This document shows, one piece after another, positions 1 through 7,074 of a DNA stretch of 9,141 nt. This DNA is from Acidobacteriaceae bacterium (lineage in GTDB: Bacteria > Acidobacteriota > Terriglobia > Terriglobales > Acidobacteriaceae). The notes under the pieces are model-generated. The model did no database searches. It was given only the letters and a program-made list of their open reading frames with translations, and had not been told where the DNA came from. Each line of letters begins with the position of its first letter. Positions within the stretch are counted from its first letter, which is position 1. The position numbers and the translations under genes are program-made. Where the stretch lies: positions 1 through 9,141 of the forward strand of contig JASHYS010000248.1 of the NCBI GenBank assembly GCA_030042915.1, given 5' to 3'.

Positions 1-468
1 AAGGAGGCCGTTGTCAGTGCCGGCCCAGAGGTTTCCGTGAGCATCTTCGGCCAAGGTCCGCACAAAGTCGTTGCTCAGACCGTCGCGCGTTGTCCAGGAA
101 CGGAACTCGCCGCCGGCATAGCGGGCCAATCCGCCGCCCTCGGTGCCAATCCAAAGAGCGCCATCGCGGGAAACCATGAGGCAAAAGATACTGTTCTCAT
201 GAAGCGCGGGTGTGTTTTGCCGGTCGAAGACGAGGAAGTGGACTCCGTCAAAGCGCACCAGTCCACCCGTCGTGCCGATCCAGAGATAGCCGTCAGGAGT
301 TTGCGCAAAGGCCTGCACCGTCTGTTCCGGCAGCCCGTCGGAGGCCTGCCAGACATGGCGCGTATAGCCGGCAAGAGGACCCGATTGGGCAGCGGCGAAG
401 CTTGCCAGAGCGGTCAGGACGCAGGCCGCAAACGCCAGCCATTTGGCAAACACAGTTGGTCTTGGCAT
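1..468 (-). CDS. Two-component regulator propeller protein, N-terminal part (probable periplasmic sensor of a histidine kinase), cut by the left window edge
   Basis: The minus-strand frame starting with ATG at 468 stays open for exactly 156 codons to the window edge, so this is the N-terminal piece of a longer gene. Residues 1-27 form a signal peptide (MPRPTVFAKW, a hydrophobic run, then FAAA before Q28). Mature protein begins with the family-typical entry: Y35, VW at 39-40, DGLP at 44-47 and QAFAQTPDGYLWIGTTGGL at about 52-70. Further Reg_prop blades follow: DGALWIGTEGGGLARY at about 102-117 and HGNLWAGTDNGLL at 144-156. Such proteins usually carry many blades, a Y_Y_Y domain, a membrane helix and a histidine kinase module, reaching roughly 1000 residues; those parts lie outside the window, so kinase activity is inferred. 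It is divergent from the GH35 gene. The response regulator at 8175-8822 is a candidate partner. No good ribosome-binding site precedes the ATG. Confidence 0.85.
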   Translation of the reverse strand, partial: MPRPTVFAKWLAFAACVLTALASFAAAQSGPLAGYTRHVWQASDGLPEQTVQAFAQTPDGYLWIGTTGGLVRFDGVHFLVFDRQNTPALHENSIFCLMVSRDGALWIGTEGGGLARYAGGEFRSWTTRDGLSNDFVRTLAEDAHGNLWAGTDNGLL

Positions 469-649
469 TGCGGCGCTCAGTATACCGCGAAGCGCGCGGC
501 GGCGAAACGAAATGGTGAAGAGAAAAAGCGGTGGCGATCAGACTTTTGGCGGATTGAAAGAAAGGACGCAGGGAATAGAGTGTTGTTTCCGTAGGCGATG
601 GTGCAAAGCCACGCTTGAATAGAGGATGGCAGGCACGGAGCCTATCGCA
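469..649. other. Divergent intergenic region between sensor gene and GH35 gene
   Basis: This stretch of about 180 bases must hold the start signals for both the minus-strand sensor gene and the plus-strand GH35 gene. It is GC-rich at 485-505, with many GCG steps, and more mixed toward the GH35 side. A minus-strand TATACT at 484-479 resembles a -10 box but sits only 10 bases before the sensor ATG and has no recognisable -35 partner. A plus-strand TTGAAT at 615-620 is a weak -10 candidate, also without a convincing -35. I see no inverted repeat long enough to call an operator and no RNA gene. Confidence 0.5.
636..640 (+). promoter_or_regulatory. Ribosome-binding site choosing the GH35 start
   Basis: CGGAG ends nine bases before the ATG at 650. 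The alternative in-frame ATG at 626 has AGAGG directly abutting it with no spacer and lies one codon after an in-frame TAG (620-622). The site therefore favours 650 as the start. Confidence 0.5.
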
Positions 650-3220
650 ATGTCTTTCTGCATACGATTGATCCCGGCGGGCGCGCGTATTTCCAGGACG
701 AGGAAACTGGTCTCAGGGGAGCTGCTTGCGGGCGCTGCTGCCTTTGTGCTGGCCGCGATCGCGGCGCCCGGAGTTGCGGGTGCGCAGAGCGACGGCACGC
801 CGATTCGCATCGATGCGAGCCAGGCCTGGAATGCGCCCGGCCCGGCGAGATTTGAGGAAGGCTCAAAAACCACGCCATCCGGAGTTACGTTGGGGGTGAA
901 CAGCCGGTATCTGACGCTCGACGGAAAACCATGGCTTCCCGTCGCCGGAGAATTTCACTTCTCGCGCTATCCGCGCGAGCAATGGGAAAACGAAATCCTG
1001 AAGATGAAGGCCGCCGGAGTGGACATTGTTTCCACTTACGTGATCTGGATTCATCATGAAGAGATTGAGGGACAATTCAACTGGGACGGGCAGCGCGACT
1101 TGCGCGCCTTTGCCGAGCTCTGCGCCAAGCACGGAATGTACCTGGTGGTCCGCATCGGTCCGTGGGACCATGCGGAAGTGCGTAACGGAGGCTTTCCGGA
1201 TTGGGTGGTAAAGCAGGGCCCGACGCGCGAGAACGATCCCGTCTATCTGGCCAGCGTGCGCGCATGGTATGCGCAGATCGGGATGCAACTGAAGGGCCTG
1301 CTGTGGAAGGATGGCGGCCCCGTGATTGGTATTCAGCTCGAGAACGAATACAGCCGGCGCGGGCCCGGGGCAGGCGAAGAACACATTCTGGAACTGAAGA
1401 AGATCGCCATCGACAGCGGCCTGGACGCGCCGTTGTACCTGATTACGGGTTGGGACAATGCGGTGGTGCCGAAAGGCGCAGTGATTCCCGTCTATGGCGG
1501 TTATCCCGACGCGCCATGGGACAGCTCTATTGCCAAGCTGCCTCCCGCGGAGGTTTATGCCTTTCGTTTTGCCAGCCGCGTGGCGGCCAACGTGAACGCT
1601 GATCGCGGGCAGAACGACCCTGGCGCCAAACCCGCCGCATCCGATCAGTTGCCTTACCTGACCGCTGAGCTCGGCGGTGGGAATGAAGATACCTACCACC
1701 GGCGGCCGGTGATTGCGCCCGACGATATTGCCGCCATGGTGCCGGTGATGCTGGGCTCCGGCGTCAACCTCTACGGAACCTACATGTTCCAGGGCGGCGA
1801 GAATCCCGACGGCAAGCTGTCGACTCTCGAGGAGTCGCAGGAAACCGGCTACCCCAACGACCTGCCGATCAAGTCTTATGACTTTCAGGCGCCGCTGGGT
1901 GAGTTCGGGCAGGAGCGGGATTCATTCCGCAAGCTCAAAGTCTTTGACTATTTTCTGAACGACTTCGGCGCTGAGCTAGCTCCAATGATGGTGCACACGC
2001 CGGAGACGCTGCCCGCCGGTTCCGACGATCTTTCGGTTTCCCGCACGGCGGTGCGCTCCAATGGCGATGCCGGATTCATCTTCTTCAATAATTATGTCCG
2101 CGGTTACGCTACGCCGGCGTGGAAGGGGACGCAGTTCCTGGTGCGTCTGCCTGCTGGTTTGCTGGCGGTGCCGCGCCAGCCGATTGATTTGCCTTCGGGC
2201 GCGTATTTCATCTGGCCCTTCAACCTGCGCGTTGGCGGAGTCACTCTGCGTTACAGCACTGCGCAATTGTTCACGCGCATCGAGAATACGGGAGTTGAGA
2301 CGATTTATTTTGAGGCTCTGCCGGGAATTCCGGCGGAGTTTGCGTTCGACGCAGCGACGGTGCGATCGATCAAGGCTTCGAGCGGTGAGACGGTCCGTGA
2401 TTCCGGCGTCACTTACGTCATCGGAATCAAGCCCGGCGTTGAATCTTCGATCGACTTAGTTTCGGCGCAGGGCAAGTCGATGAGGCTGGTGGTGCTGACT
2501 GCGCGCGAAGCGGAAGACGCATGGAAGGTGCGCATCGGCGGCGCCGATCATCTGTTGATCACAGGTCAGGATTTTGTGGCCGATCCTGAGACGCAACCGG
2601 AACGCGCGTGGTTGCAGTCGCGCGAGAGCACTCATTTTGAATTTGAAATTACGCCGCCCAGCGGCAGTCTGAAGGCGAGTTTGCCGCTCACGCGCGACCA
2701 ATCCAATGGACGCGTCGATCGCTTTGCCGCGGACGCTCAGTCTCGACAGATCCCGCTTGAGGTTCGCGAGATTTGCCCGGGCGGTTCGGCTGCTCCGGTG
2801 AAGCTTGGCCCTCCTCAGTCGTGGCGGCCGCAAGGCGTAGCGCAGGCGCCCGATGCAGGTGAAATGCCACAGGCCGCCAAGTGGGAAATCGAAATTCCAG
2901 CGGGAACGATGAACGGATTAAGCGAATTATTCCTGCGCGTGGCATACCAGGGTGACATGGCGCGGCTTTCAGCCGGCCATCGGCTCCTGGACGATGATTT
3001 CTACAATGGCCAGCCGTGGATGATCGGTCTGGGACGATTTCTCGCTGCCCAGGGACTCAGCGACTTTGAGCTCAGCATTCTTCCGCTGCGCAACGACGCA
3101 CCGGTTTATCTCGAGCTCAAGGATCCTCCACAATTCGCTCCCAATGGCCAGATCGGCAAGTTGGCTGAGATACGCCTGGTTCCCGAATACCAGCTCACGA
3201 TCGAGGCCGGCGGCAGGTAA
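650..3220 (+). CDS. Secreted family GH35 beta-galactosidase-like glycoside hydrolase
   Basis: This 856-residue protein (numbering from the ATG at 650) probably removes terminal beta-linked galactose from oligosaccharides in the periplasm or outside the cell. A basic n-region (RISRTRKL) and a hydrophobic stretch ending in VAGA before QS (about residue 45) form a signal peptide. The catalytic TIM barrel spans about residues 80-390. Visible GH35 marks are STYVIW near 128-133, RIGPW near 168-172 leading to A175-E176, IQLENEY at 228-234 with acid/base E233, and TAEL with nucleophile E340, placed as in other clan GH-A enzymes. The next 450 or so residues are beta-rich and resemble accessory sandwich domains that I cannot name. 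Motif details differ from typical GH35 (WIHHE instead of WNxHE, H-A-E instead of C-A-E), so this is a divergent subfamily whose true substrate could be another galactoside. The gene is unbroken and stands as its own unit or leads into the receptor operon. Confidence 0.88.
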   Translation: MSFCIRLIPAGARISRTRKLVSGELLAGAAAFVLAAIAAPGVAGAQSDGTPIRIDASQAWNAPGPARFEEGSKTTPSGVTLGVNSRYLTLDGKPWLPVAGEFHFSRYPREQWENEILKMKAAGVDIVSTYVIWIHHEEIEGQFNWDGQRDLRAFAELCAKHGMYLVVRIGPWDHAEVRNGGFPDWVVKQGPTRENDPVYLASVRAWYAQIGMQLKGLLWKDGGPVIGIQLENEYSRRGPGAGEEHILELKKIAIDSGLDAPLYLITGWDNAVVPKGAVIPVYGGYPDAPWDSSIAKLPPAEVYAFRFASRVAANVNADRGQNDPGAKPAASDQLPYLTAELGGGNEDTYHRRPVIAPDDIAAMVPVMLGSGVNLYGTYMFQGGENPDGKLSTLEESQETGYPNDLPIKSYDFQAPLGEFGQERDSFRKLKVFDYFLNDFGAELAPMMVHTPETLPAGSDDLSVSRTAVRSNGDAGFIFFNNYVRGYATPAWKGTQFLVRLPAGLLAVPRQPIDLPSGAYFIWPFNLRVGGVTLRYSTAQLFTRIENTGVETIYFEALPGIPAEFAFDAATVRSIKASSGETVRDSGVTYVIGIKPGVESSIDLVSAQGKSMRLVVLTAREAEDAWKVRIGGADHLLITGQDFVADPETQPERAWLQSRESTHFEFEITPPSGSLKASLPLTRDQSNGRVDRFAADAQSRQIPLEVREICPGGSAAPVKLGPPQSWRPQGVAQAPDAGEMPQAAKWEIEIPAGTMNGLSELFLRVAYQGDMARLSAGHRLLDDDFYNGQPWMIGLGRFLAAQGLSDFELSILPLRNDAPVYLELKDPPQFAPNGQIGKLAEIRLVPEYQLTIEAGGR

Positions 3221-3335
3221 CGGGAATCGCGGGAACCGGCTTTTTGCGGCGCGCGAGCACATGATTCTGCTTGGCCGGCAGCCCACTGTCACAATTAGGC
3301 TTTTATCATCAGTCACTTAGACTAAAGCATCGACA

Positions 3336-3375
3336 AATTTGCGCGGGTCCGACTTTCGTCGGATTCGCGCGAATT
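3336..3375 (+). promoter_or_regulatory. Long RNA hairpin in the receptor leader (18-bp stem, UUUC loop)
   Basis: Bases 3336-3353 pair with 3358-3375 without bulges around the four-base loop TTTC (3354-3357). Three of the 18 pairs are G-U wobbles (3340/3371, 3346/3365, 3347/3364). Wobbles pair only in plus-strand RNA and would be A-C mismatches in the minus-strand transcript, so a plus-strand function is favoured. No T-run follows, so it is not a standard intrinsic terminator. It lies 116 bases after the GH35 stop and 160 bases before the receptor start. It could be a 5' leader element, an mRNA-stabilising or processing stem between GH35 and the receptor, or a terminator of another type. Confidence 0.55.
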
Positions 3376-3379
3376 CGCG
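3363..3379. repeat. Two overlapping perfect 12-bp palindromes (candidate operator)
   Basis: ATTCGCGCGAAT at 3363-3374 and CGCGAATTCGCG at 3368-3379 are each exact self-complements and share seven bases. The heptamer ATTCGCG therefore occurs twice in direct orientation (3363-3369 and 3373-3379) with an inverted copy in between. Such arrays can be protein-binding sites in DNA. They also overlap the 3' arm of the longer hairpin, so in RNA the two pairings would compete. Function is inference. Confidence 0.4.
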
Positions 3380-3520
3380 TGTGGAATAAGATTCCCTGTT
3401 TCATGGATTCGAGGAATTTTTGTGCCCCGATTTCGACGCGCTCATGCGACGGCGCGGCTTGGCTCGTGGGTCGGGGAAGTTTTTGCATACCAAAAACGAG
3501 AACTGAACGGCAAAGATTCG

Positions 3521-3526
3521 AGGAGG
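3521..3526 (+). promoter_or_regulatory. Ribosome-binding site choosing the receptor start
   Basis: A perfect AGGAGG lies nine bases before the ATG at 3536. That ATG opens directly into a clean signal peptide, so it fixes the receptor start there rather than at the upstream ATG at 3403 (out of frame) or the open-frame codon at 3422. Confidence 0.8.
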
Positions 3527-3535
3527 CAAACGCAA

Positions 3536-6500
3536 ATGAAGGGACAATTCCGCATCCTGGCGAGATGTATTTCAGTTTTATTGCTGGCTGCTGGAATCAC
3601 CGCAGCGATTGCACAGGGCAATTCAGCTACGTTGACCGGCACTGTAACCGACTCGACGCACGCGGTCATTCCCAAGGCGACCGTTGCCGTCACCGACGAG
3701 GCTTCGGGCATTGTGCGCACCACGACTGCCGATGGAACCGGCTTCTTCTCGTTCGTCGGCATTCCCGCTGGTACATACGACGTGAAAGTCTCGGCCGCGG
3801 GATTCAACAGTCTTCTTCGCCAGGGCATCGTCGTTCATATCGACGACCAGATTGAGCTGAAAGACATTGCGTTGACGGTGTCGAGCACCACTACCTCCGT
3901 AGTGGTAACGGCATCGACAGTGGAGATGACGCCCACGACATCAGGCGAGGCCAGCTACACACTCACCGATACCCAACTTCACAACATGGATATCGAAAGC
4001 CGCAGCGCCATTGAGCTACTCGGACTGATACCCGGCTCAGGCAACACGGGCAACTTTACGCAATCGCAGTACAACACGGCGCAGGCCGGATTTACGCAGA
4101 ACGCGAGCACATTCACCGTGAACGGCAACCGCTTCGATCAAGTGGCGATTGAGAGCGAAGGAGCGAATGTCACCGATCTGAACACTGCGGGTGCCGTGGC
4201 TGTGACGCCGAATGTGGACATGATTTCGGAACTCACGGTGCAATCGGCGGCCTATTCCGCTGCCGAACCGAACGGGCCCGTGGTGGTCTCGACGCAAACC
4301 AAGTCGGGCGGGCGGAACTTTCACGGCGAAGGTTACATGTCGGCGCGCAACTACAGTTTGAACGCGACCGATTGGCAACAGAAATCCATCGGCTTTCCCA
4401 AGCCGCAGAGCAGCCTTTACTATCCCGGGCTCAATATCGGCGGGCCAGTGCTGTGGCCCGGCGTGAGCCGCGATCACGCTAAGCTTTTCTTTTTCGCTGC
4501 CACTGAGATTTCGCAGCAGCACGTGGACCAGGGCGTGCGCAAGGCCGTGGTACCCCCCGAAGCAGGATCGCCGGGCTACACCGGCAACGGGATCGCCAAG
4601 GGCGACTTCACCGATTCGGCTTACCTCGGCGATCTTTCGAACGCCAGCAACGGCTACCTTTTCTGGCCGGTTGCAAACCAGCCCTGCAGCGGCAGCTATT
4701 ACACGTCAGCTTGCTACAGCCAGTTGACTTCGACCTGGGGACAGATTCAGCCAAGCGCCATCGATCCGGCCGGACAGATCCTGCTCAATGCTTTTCCGCG
4801 GCCCAATGTGAACCCGGCCAACCAAGGCGGCTACAACCTGATTACGGATTTCGTCACATCCGATCCGCGCAACCAGGAACTGCTGCACATGGATTATGCA
4901 TTGAGCGATAATACGCACGTCTCAGTCCGCTACAACCACGAGAACGAGAGCGTGCCCTGGCCCTACGGACCGTACAACACCTGGAACGAAACTCCCTATC
5001 CTGCCTACCAGACCGGCAAGGACGCATCGAACTCCATCGACGGCACGCTGACCGATGTGCTGAGCCCGACGGTGACCAACGAGATGACGGTTGCCTACAC
5101 GCGCTTCACGCTCGAAGAGGCCATCAGCAATCTGAGCGCGGTTTCAACCACGGCGCTGAATTATCCGTACGCGGATCTGTTTACGAGCGCATCCGGCATC
5201 ATTCCCAACGTGGACTTTGAAGGCAGCGGAGCCATTGGAAACGATCAGTTGTACATCGGCGGAGGCGAGGTTCCGCCCTTTCTGAGCGCGCAGAATACCT
5301 ACAGCTTCAACGACGCACTCACCAAGCTTCTGGGCAGGCATCTGCTCAAGGCCGGCTTCTACACTGAAATCGCCCGCTTCAACAATCTGACCGAGGGCAA
5401 CGACAACGGCTCGATTGCCACGGAAACCTATTGCGGAATCACGGGCAACGACTGGGCTGACTTATTGATGGGCCATACGTGCGAGTGGTCGCAGAGCAGC
5501 AGCAACATCATGGCACTGATGCAGGCCAACCGCTTTGACTTTTTTGCCCAGGACACGTGGAAAGCGGCGAAGCAGTTGACGCTCAACTACGGGCTGCGCG
5601 TGGATCACATCGGCTGGTGGTACGACCGCTTGGGCCGCATCGCTGTATTCAATCCCGCGGCCTATGTGCCAAGCTCATCCTATACCGCGTACAGCGGAAT
5701 GGAGAGCAGCATCACGACGCCGGGCGTGCCCAAATCCGGATCAAAGCCGCTCGGGTTCCAGTGGGCGCCGCAGGTGGGCTTTGCCTACGATCTCTTCGGC
5801 AGCGGCAAGACCATTCTCCGCGGCGGCGCCGGCACCAACTACTATATTGACCCCGGCATCAACGCCTATTCGGCCATTGAAGCGCCGCCCAACTTCGATG
5901 TGGTCACTCTATGGGCGTCGGGCGCTCCCGGCTACTCGCTCTCGGGAATCTCAAGTCTGGGTTACGCAGGCACGCTGCCTACAGTGTGGGGAACGGCGTT
6001 CCCCAGCGATCACCACGCACCGGTAACCTACTCCTGGAATCTCGCCCTCTCACACATCTTCCCGTGGTCAAGCAAGGTTGAGGCCAACTACGTGGGGAAC
6101 ACGAGCCATAACCTGGTGGGCTACGGGATTCAAAACGCGGTGCCGCAGGGCAGCGAAACGGGCCCGTGGTACGGCACGTACTACGACCAGCTTTACCGGC
6201 CCTACGCCAACTACGCCGACATCGACACGCACTTCCACAACCTGGATTCGAATTACAACGCGCTGCAATTGTTTGTGACGCGGCAAAAGGGATGGCTGAA
6301 TTACTGGGCCAGCTATACCTTCAGCAAGACCCTGGCTTATAACGCGGAAGACGCGTTTGTGATGCGCCGCTGGTACGGGCCCGCGCCTTTTGACCGCTCA
6401 CAGATGGTCAGTTTCTCCTACTACCTGAAGCTGCCGGAGATTGCGAGGCACATGAGCGGGAACAAACTGGCGAGCGGCGCGCTCGACGGCTGGCAGTTTT

Positions 6501-7057
6501 CCGGCATCTTCCAGGCCATGACGGGTGGCCCCATCAGTATTGGCACCTACAACGGCTCTGAGTACGCGGCCAGCCGCAACGTGATCAATATCTGGTCGGA
6601 GCTATATCCATTTTCGTCGGAGCCGAGCGACGAGGTCCCGATCAATGCCTGGGCCAACGGCACGCCCGATGAGATCGCCGTGCCCAAGTTGACCTGCGAT
6701 CCGCGCAAAGGCCTCGCTCACAATCAGTACTTCAACCCCGGCTGTTTCGTGGCGCCGTCGTATTTGGCGAATGGGACCTATCGCATTCCTTACATTCACG
6801 GCCCGGCGTTCATCAACGACTCCACCGGCATCTTCAAGAGTTTTGCCATGAAAGAAGGCCGCGGTTTGGAGATCCGCGGCGAGGCATTCAATCTCTTTAA
6901 CCATCCCTGGAACGAGTTCATCGCTGACGATTCGAACATGTATATGGGATATGAGGGCACAACCGGAGGCATACCGACCATATCCACAAGCGCCGGTACC
7001 ATCGACAACAAGACCGGTCACCGAGAGATTCAGTTGGCCGCAAAGTACTATTTTTAG
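3536..7057 (+). CDS. Oar-like TonB-dependent receptor with carboxypeptidase-regulatory-like N-terminal domain
   Basis: This 1173-residue outer-membrane protein probably imports galactan-derived oligosaccharides with TonB energy. Residues 1-26 are a signal peptide (MKGQFRILAR, LLLAAG, cleavage after AIA). Residues about 31-113 are a CarboxypepD_reg-like domain (GTVTDSTHAVIPKATV, then GTGFFSFVGIPAGTYDVKVSAAGF). A plug-like region at about 120-258 shows LLGLIPG, TVNGNRFDQ and the segment from VDMISELTVQ to TKSGG, as in Oar-type proteins. The remainder is a long barrel rich in Tyr and Trp, ending in KYYF with the terminal Phe used for outer-membrane insertion. Mature protein has only six Cys, in three local pairs (384/393, 633/649, 1054/1070), likely in external loops. 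No separate TonB box was recognised. The start rests on AGGAGG and the signal peptide. It heads a cluster with GH53 17 bases downstream. Sugar specificity is inferred only from that neighbour. Confidence 0.9.
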   Translation: MKGQFRILARCISVLLLAAGITAAIAQGNSATLTGTVTDSTHAVIPKATVAVTDEASGIVRTTTADGTGFFSFVGIPAGTYDVKVSAAGFNSLLRQGIVVHIDDQIELKDIALTVSSTTTSVVVTASTVEMTPTTSGEASYTLTDTQLHNMDIESRSAIELLGLIPGSGNTGNFTQSQYNTAQAGFTQNASTFTVNGNRFDQVAIESEGANVTDLNTAGAVAVTPNVDMISELTVQSAAYSAAEPNGPVVVSTQTKSGGRNFHGEGYMSARNYSLNATDWQQKSIGFPKPQSSLYYPGLNIGGPVLWPGVSRDHAKLFFFAATEISQQHVDQGVRKAVVPPEAGSPGYTGNGIAKGDFTDSAYLGDLSNASNGYLFWPVANQPCSGSYYTSACYSQLTSTWGQIQPSAIDPAGQILLNAFPRPNVNPANQGGYNLITDFVTSDPRNQELLHMDYALSDNTHVSVRYNHENESVPWPYGPYNTWNETPYPAYQTGKDASNSIDGTLTDVLSPTVTNEMTVAYTRFTLEEAISNLSAVSTTALNYPYADLFTSASGIIPNVDFEGSGAIGNDQLYIGGGEVPPFLSAQNTYSFNDALTKLLGRHLLKAGFYTEIARFNNLTEGNDNGSIATETYCGITGNDWADLLMGHTCEWSQSSSNIMALMQANRFDFFAQDTWKAAKQLTLNYGLRVDHIGWWYDRLGRIAVFNPAAYVPSSSYTAYSGMESSITTPGVPKSGSKPLGFQWAPQVGFAYDLFGSGKTILRGGAGTNYYIDPGINAYSAIEAPPNFDVVTLWASGAPGYSLSGISSLGYAGTLPTVWGTAFPSDHHAPVTYSWNLALSHIFPWSSKVEANYVGNTSHNLVGYGIQNAVPQGSETGPWYGTYYDQLYRPYANYADIDTHFHNLDSNYNALQLFVTRQKGWLNYWASYTFSKTLAYNAEDAFVMRRWYGPAPFDRSQMVSFSYYLKLPEIARHMSGNKLASGALDGWQFSGIFQAMTGGPISIGTYNGSEYAASRNVINIWSELYPFSSEPSDEVPINAWANGTPDEIAVPKLTCDPRKGLAHNQYFNPGCFVAPSYLANGTYRIPYIHGPAFINDSTGIFKSFAMKEGRGLEIRGEAFNLFNHPWNEFIADDSNMYMGYEGTTGGIPTISTSAGTIDNKTGHREIQLAAKYYF

Positions 7058-7074
7058 GGCTCGGTCTTCGGGGA

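Larger units (their letters stand above)
3221..3535. other. Intergenic leader region upstream of the receptor operon
   Basis: These 315 bases carry no convincing gene. The receptor frame is open from 3422, but codons before the ATG at 3536 (MPRFRRAHATARLG...) do not look like a signal peptide and have no ribosome-binding site, so they are treated as leader. The region holds a strong hairpin (3336-3375), overlapping palindromes (3363-3379), a small GGAAT-AAG-ATTCC hairpin (3383-3395) and a repeated 10-mer GATTCGAGGA (3406-3415 and 3515-3524). The receptor promoter should lie here. TATCAT at 3304-3309 and TAGACT at 3319-3324 are -10-like, but neither has a well-spaced -35 match, so no promoter is called. 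Confidence 0.6.

Noticed and set aside
479..506. TATACT (minus strand 484-479) as the sensor promoter
   Set aside because: It sits 10 bases from the ATG and has no -35 match at 16-18 bases. It could drive a nearly leaderless transcript but the evidence is too thin.
37..594. Plus-strand open frame of 185 codons across the left end
   Set aside because: It lies opposite the propeller-sensor frame, which has clear family motifs and a signal peptide. The plus-strand product is basic, Arg/Gln-rich and matches nothing.
626..649. Upstream ATG at 626 as the GH35 start
   Set aside because: The purine-rich AGAGG abuts it with no spacer, and an in-frame TAG lies one codon before. The ATG at 650 has CGGAG at a normal distance.
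863..1699. Minus-strand open frame of 278 codons inside GH35
   Set aside because: Antisense to a well-supported catalytic domain. It is an expected by-product of GC-rich codon usage and has no recognisable family motif.
3206..3245. Possible terminator after GH35: GCCGG, 25-base loop, CCGGC, TTTTT
   Set aside because: The stem is only five pairs with a very long loop and begins within the coding end. Too weak to call, though the T-run is suggestive.
3422..3535. N-terminal extension of the receptor from 3422
   Set aside because: The extra 38 codons encode a basic, non-hydrophobic segment without a ribosome-binding site, while AGGAGG and a clean signal peptide mark 3536.
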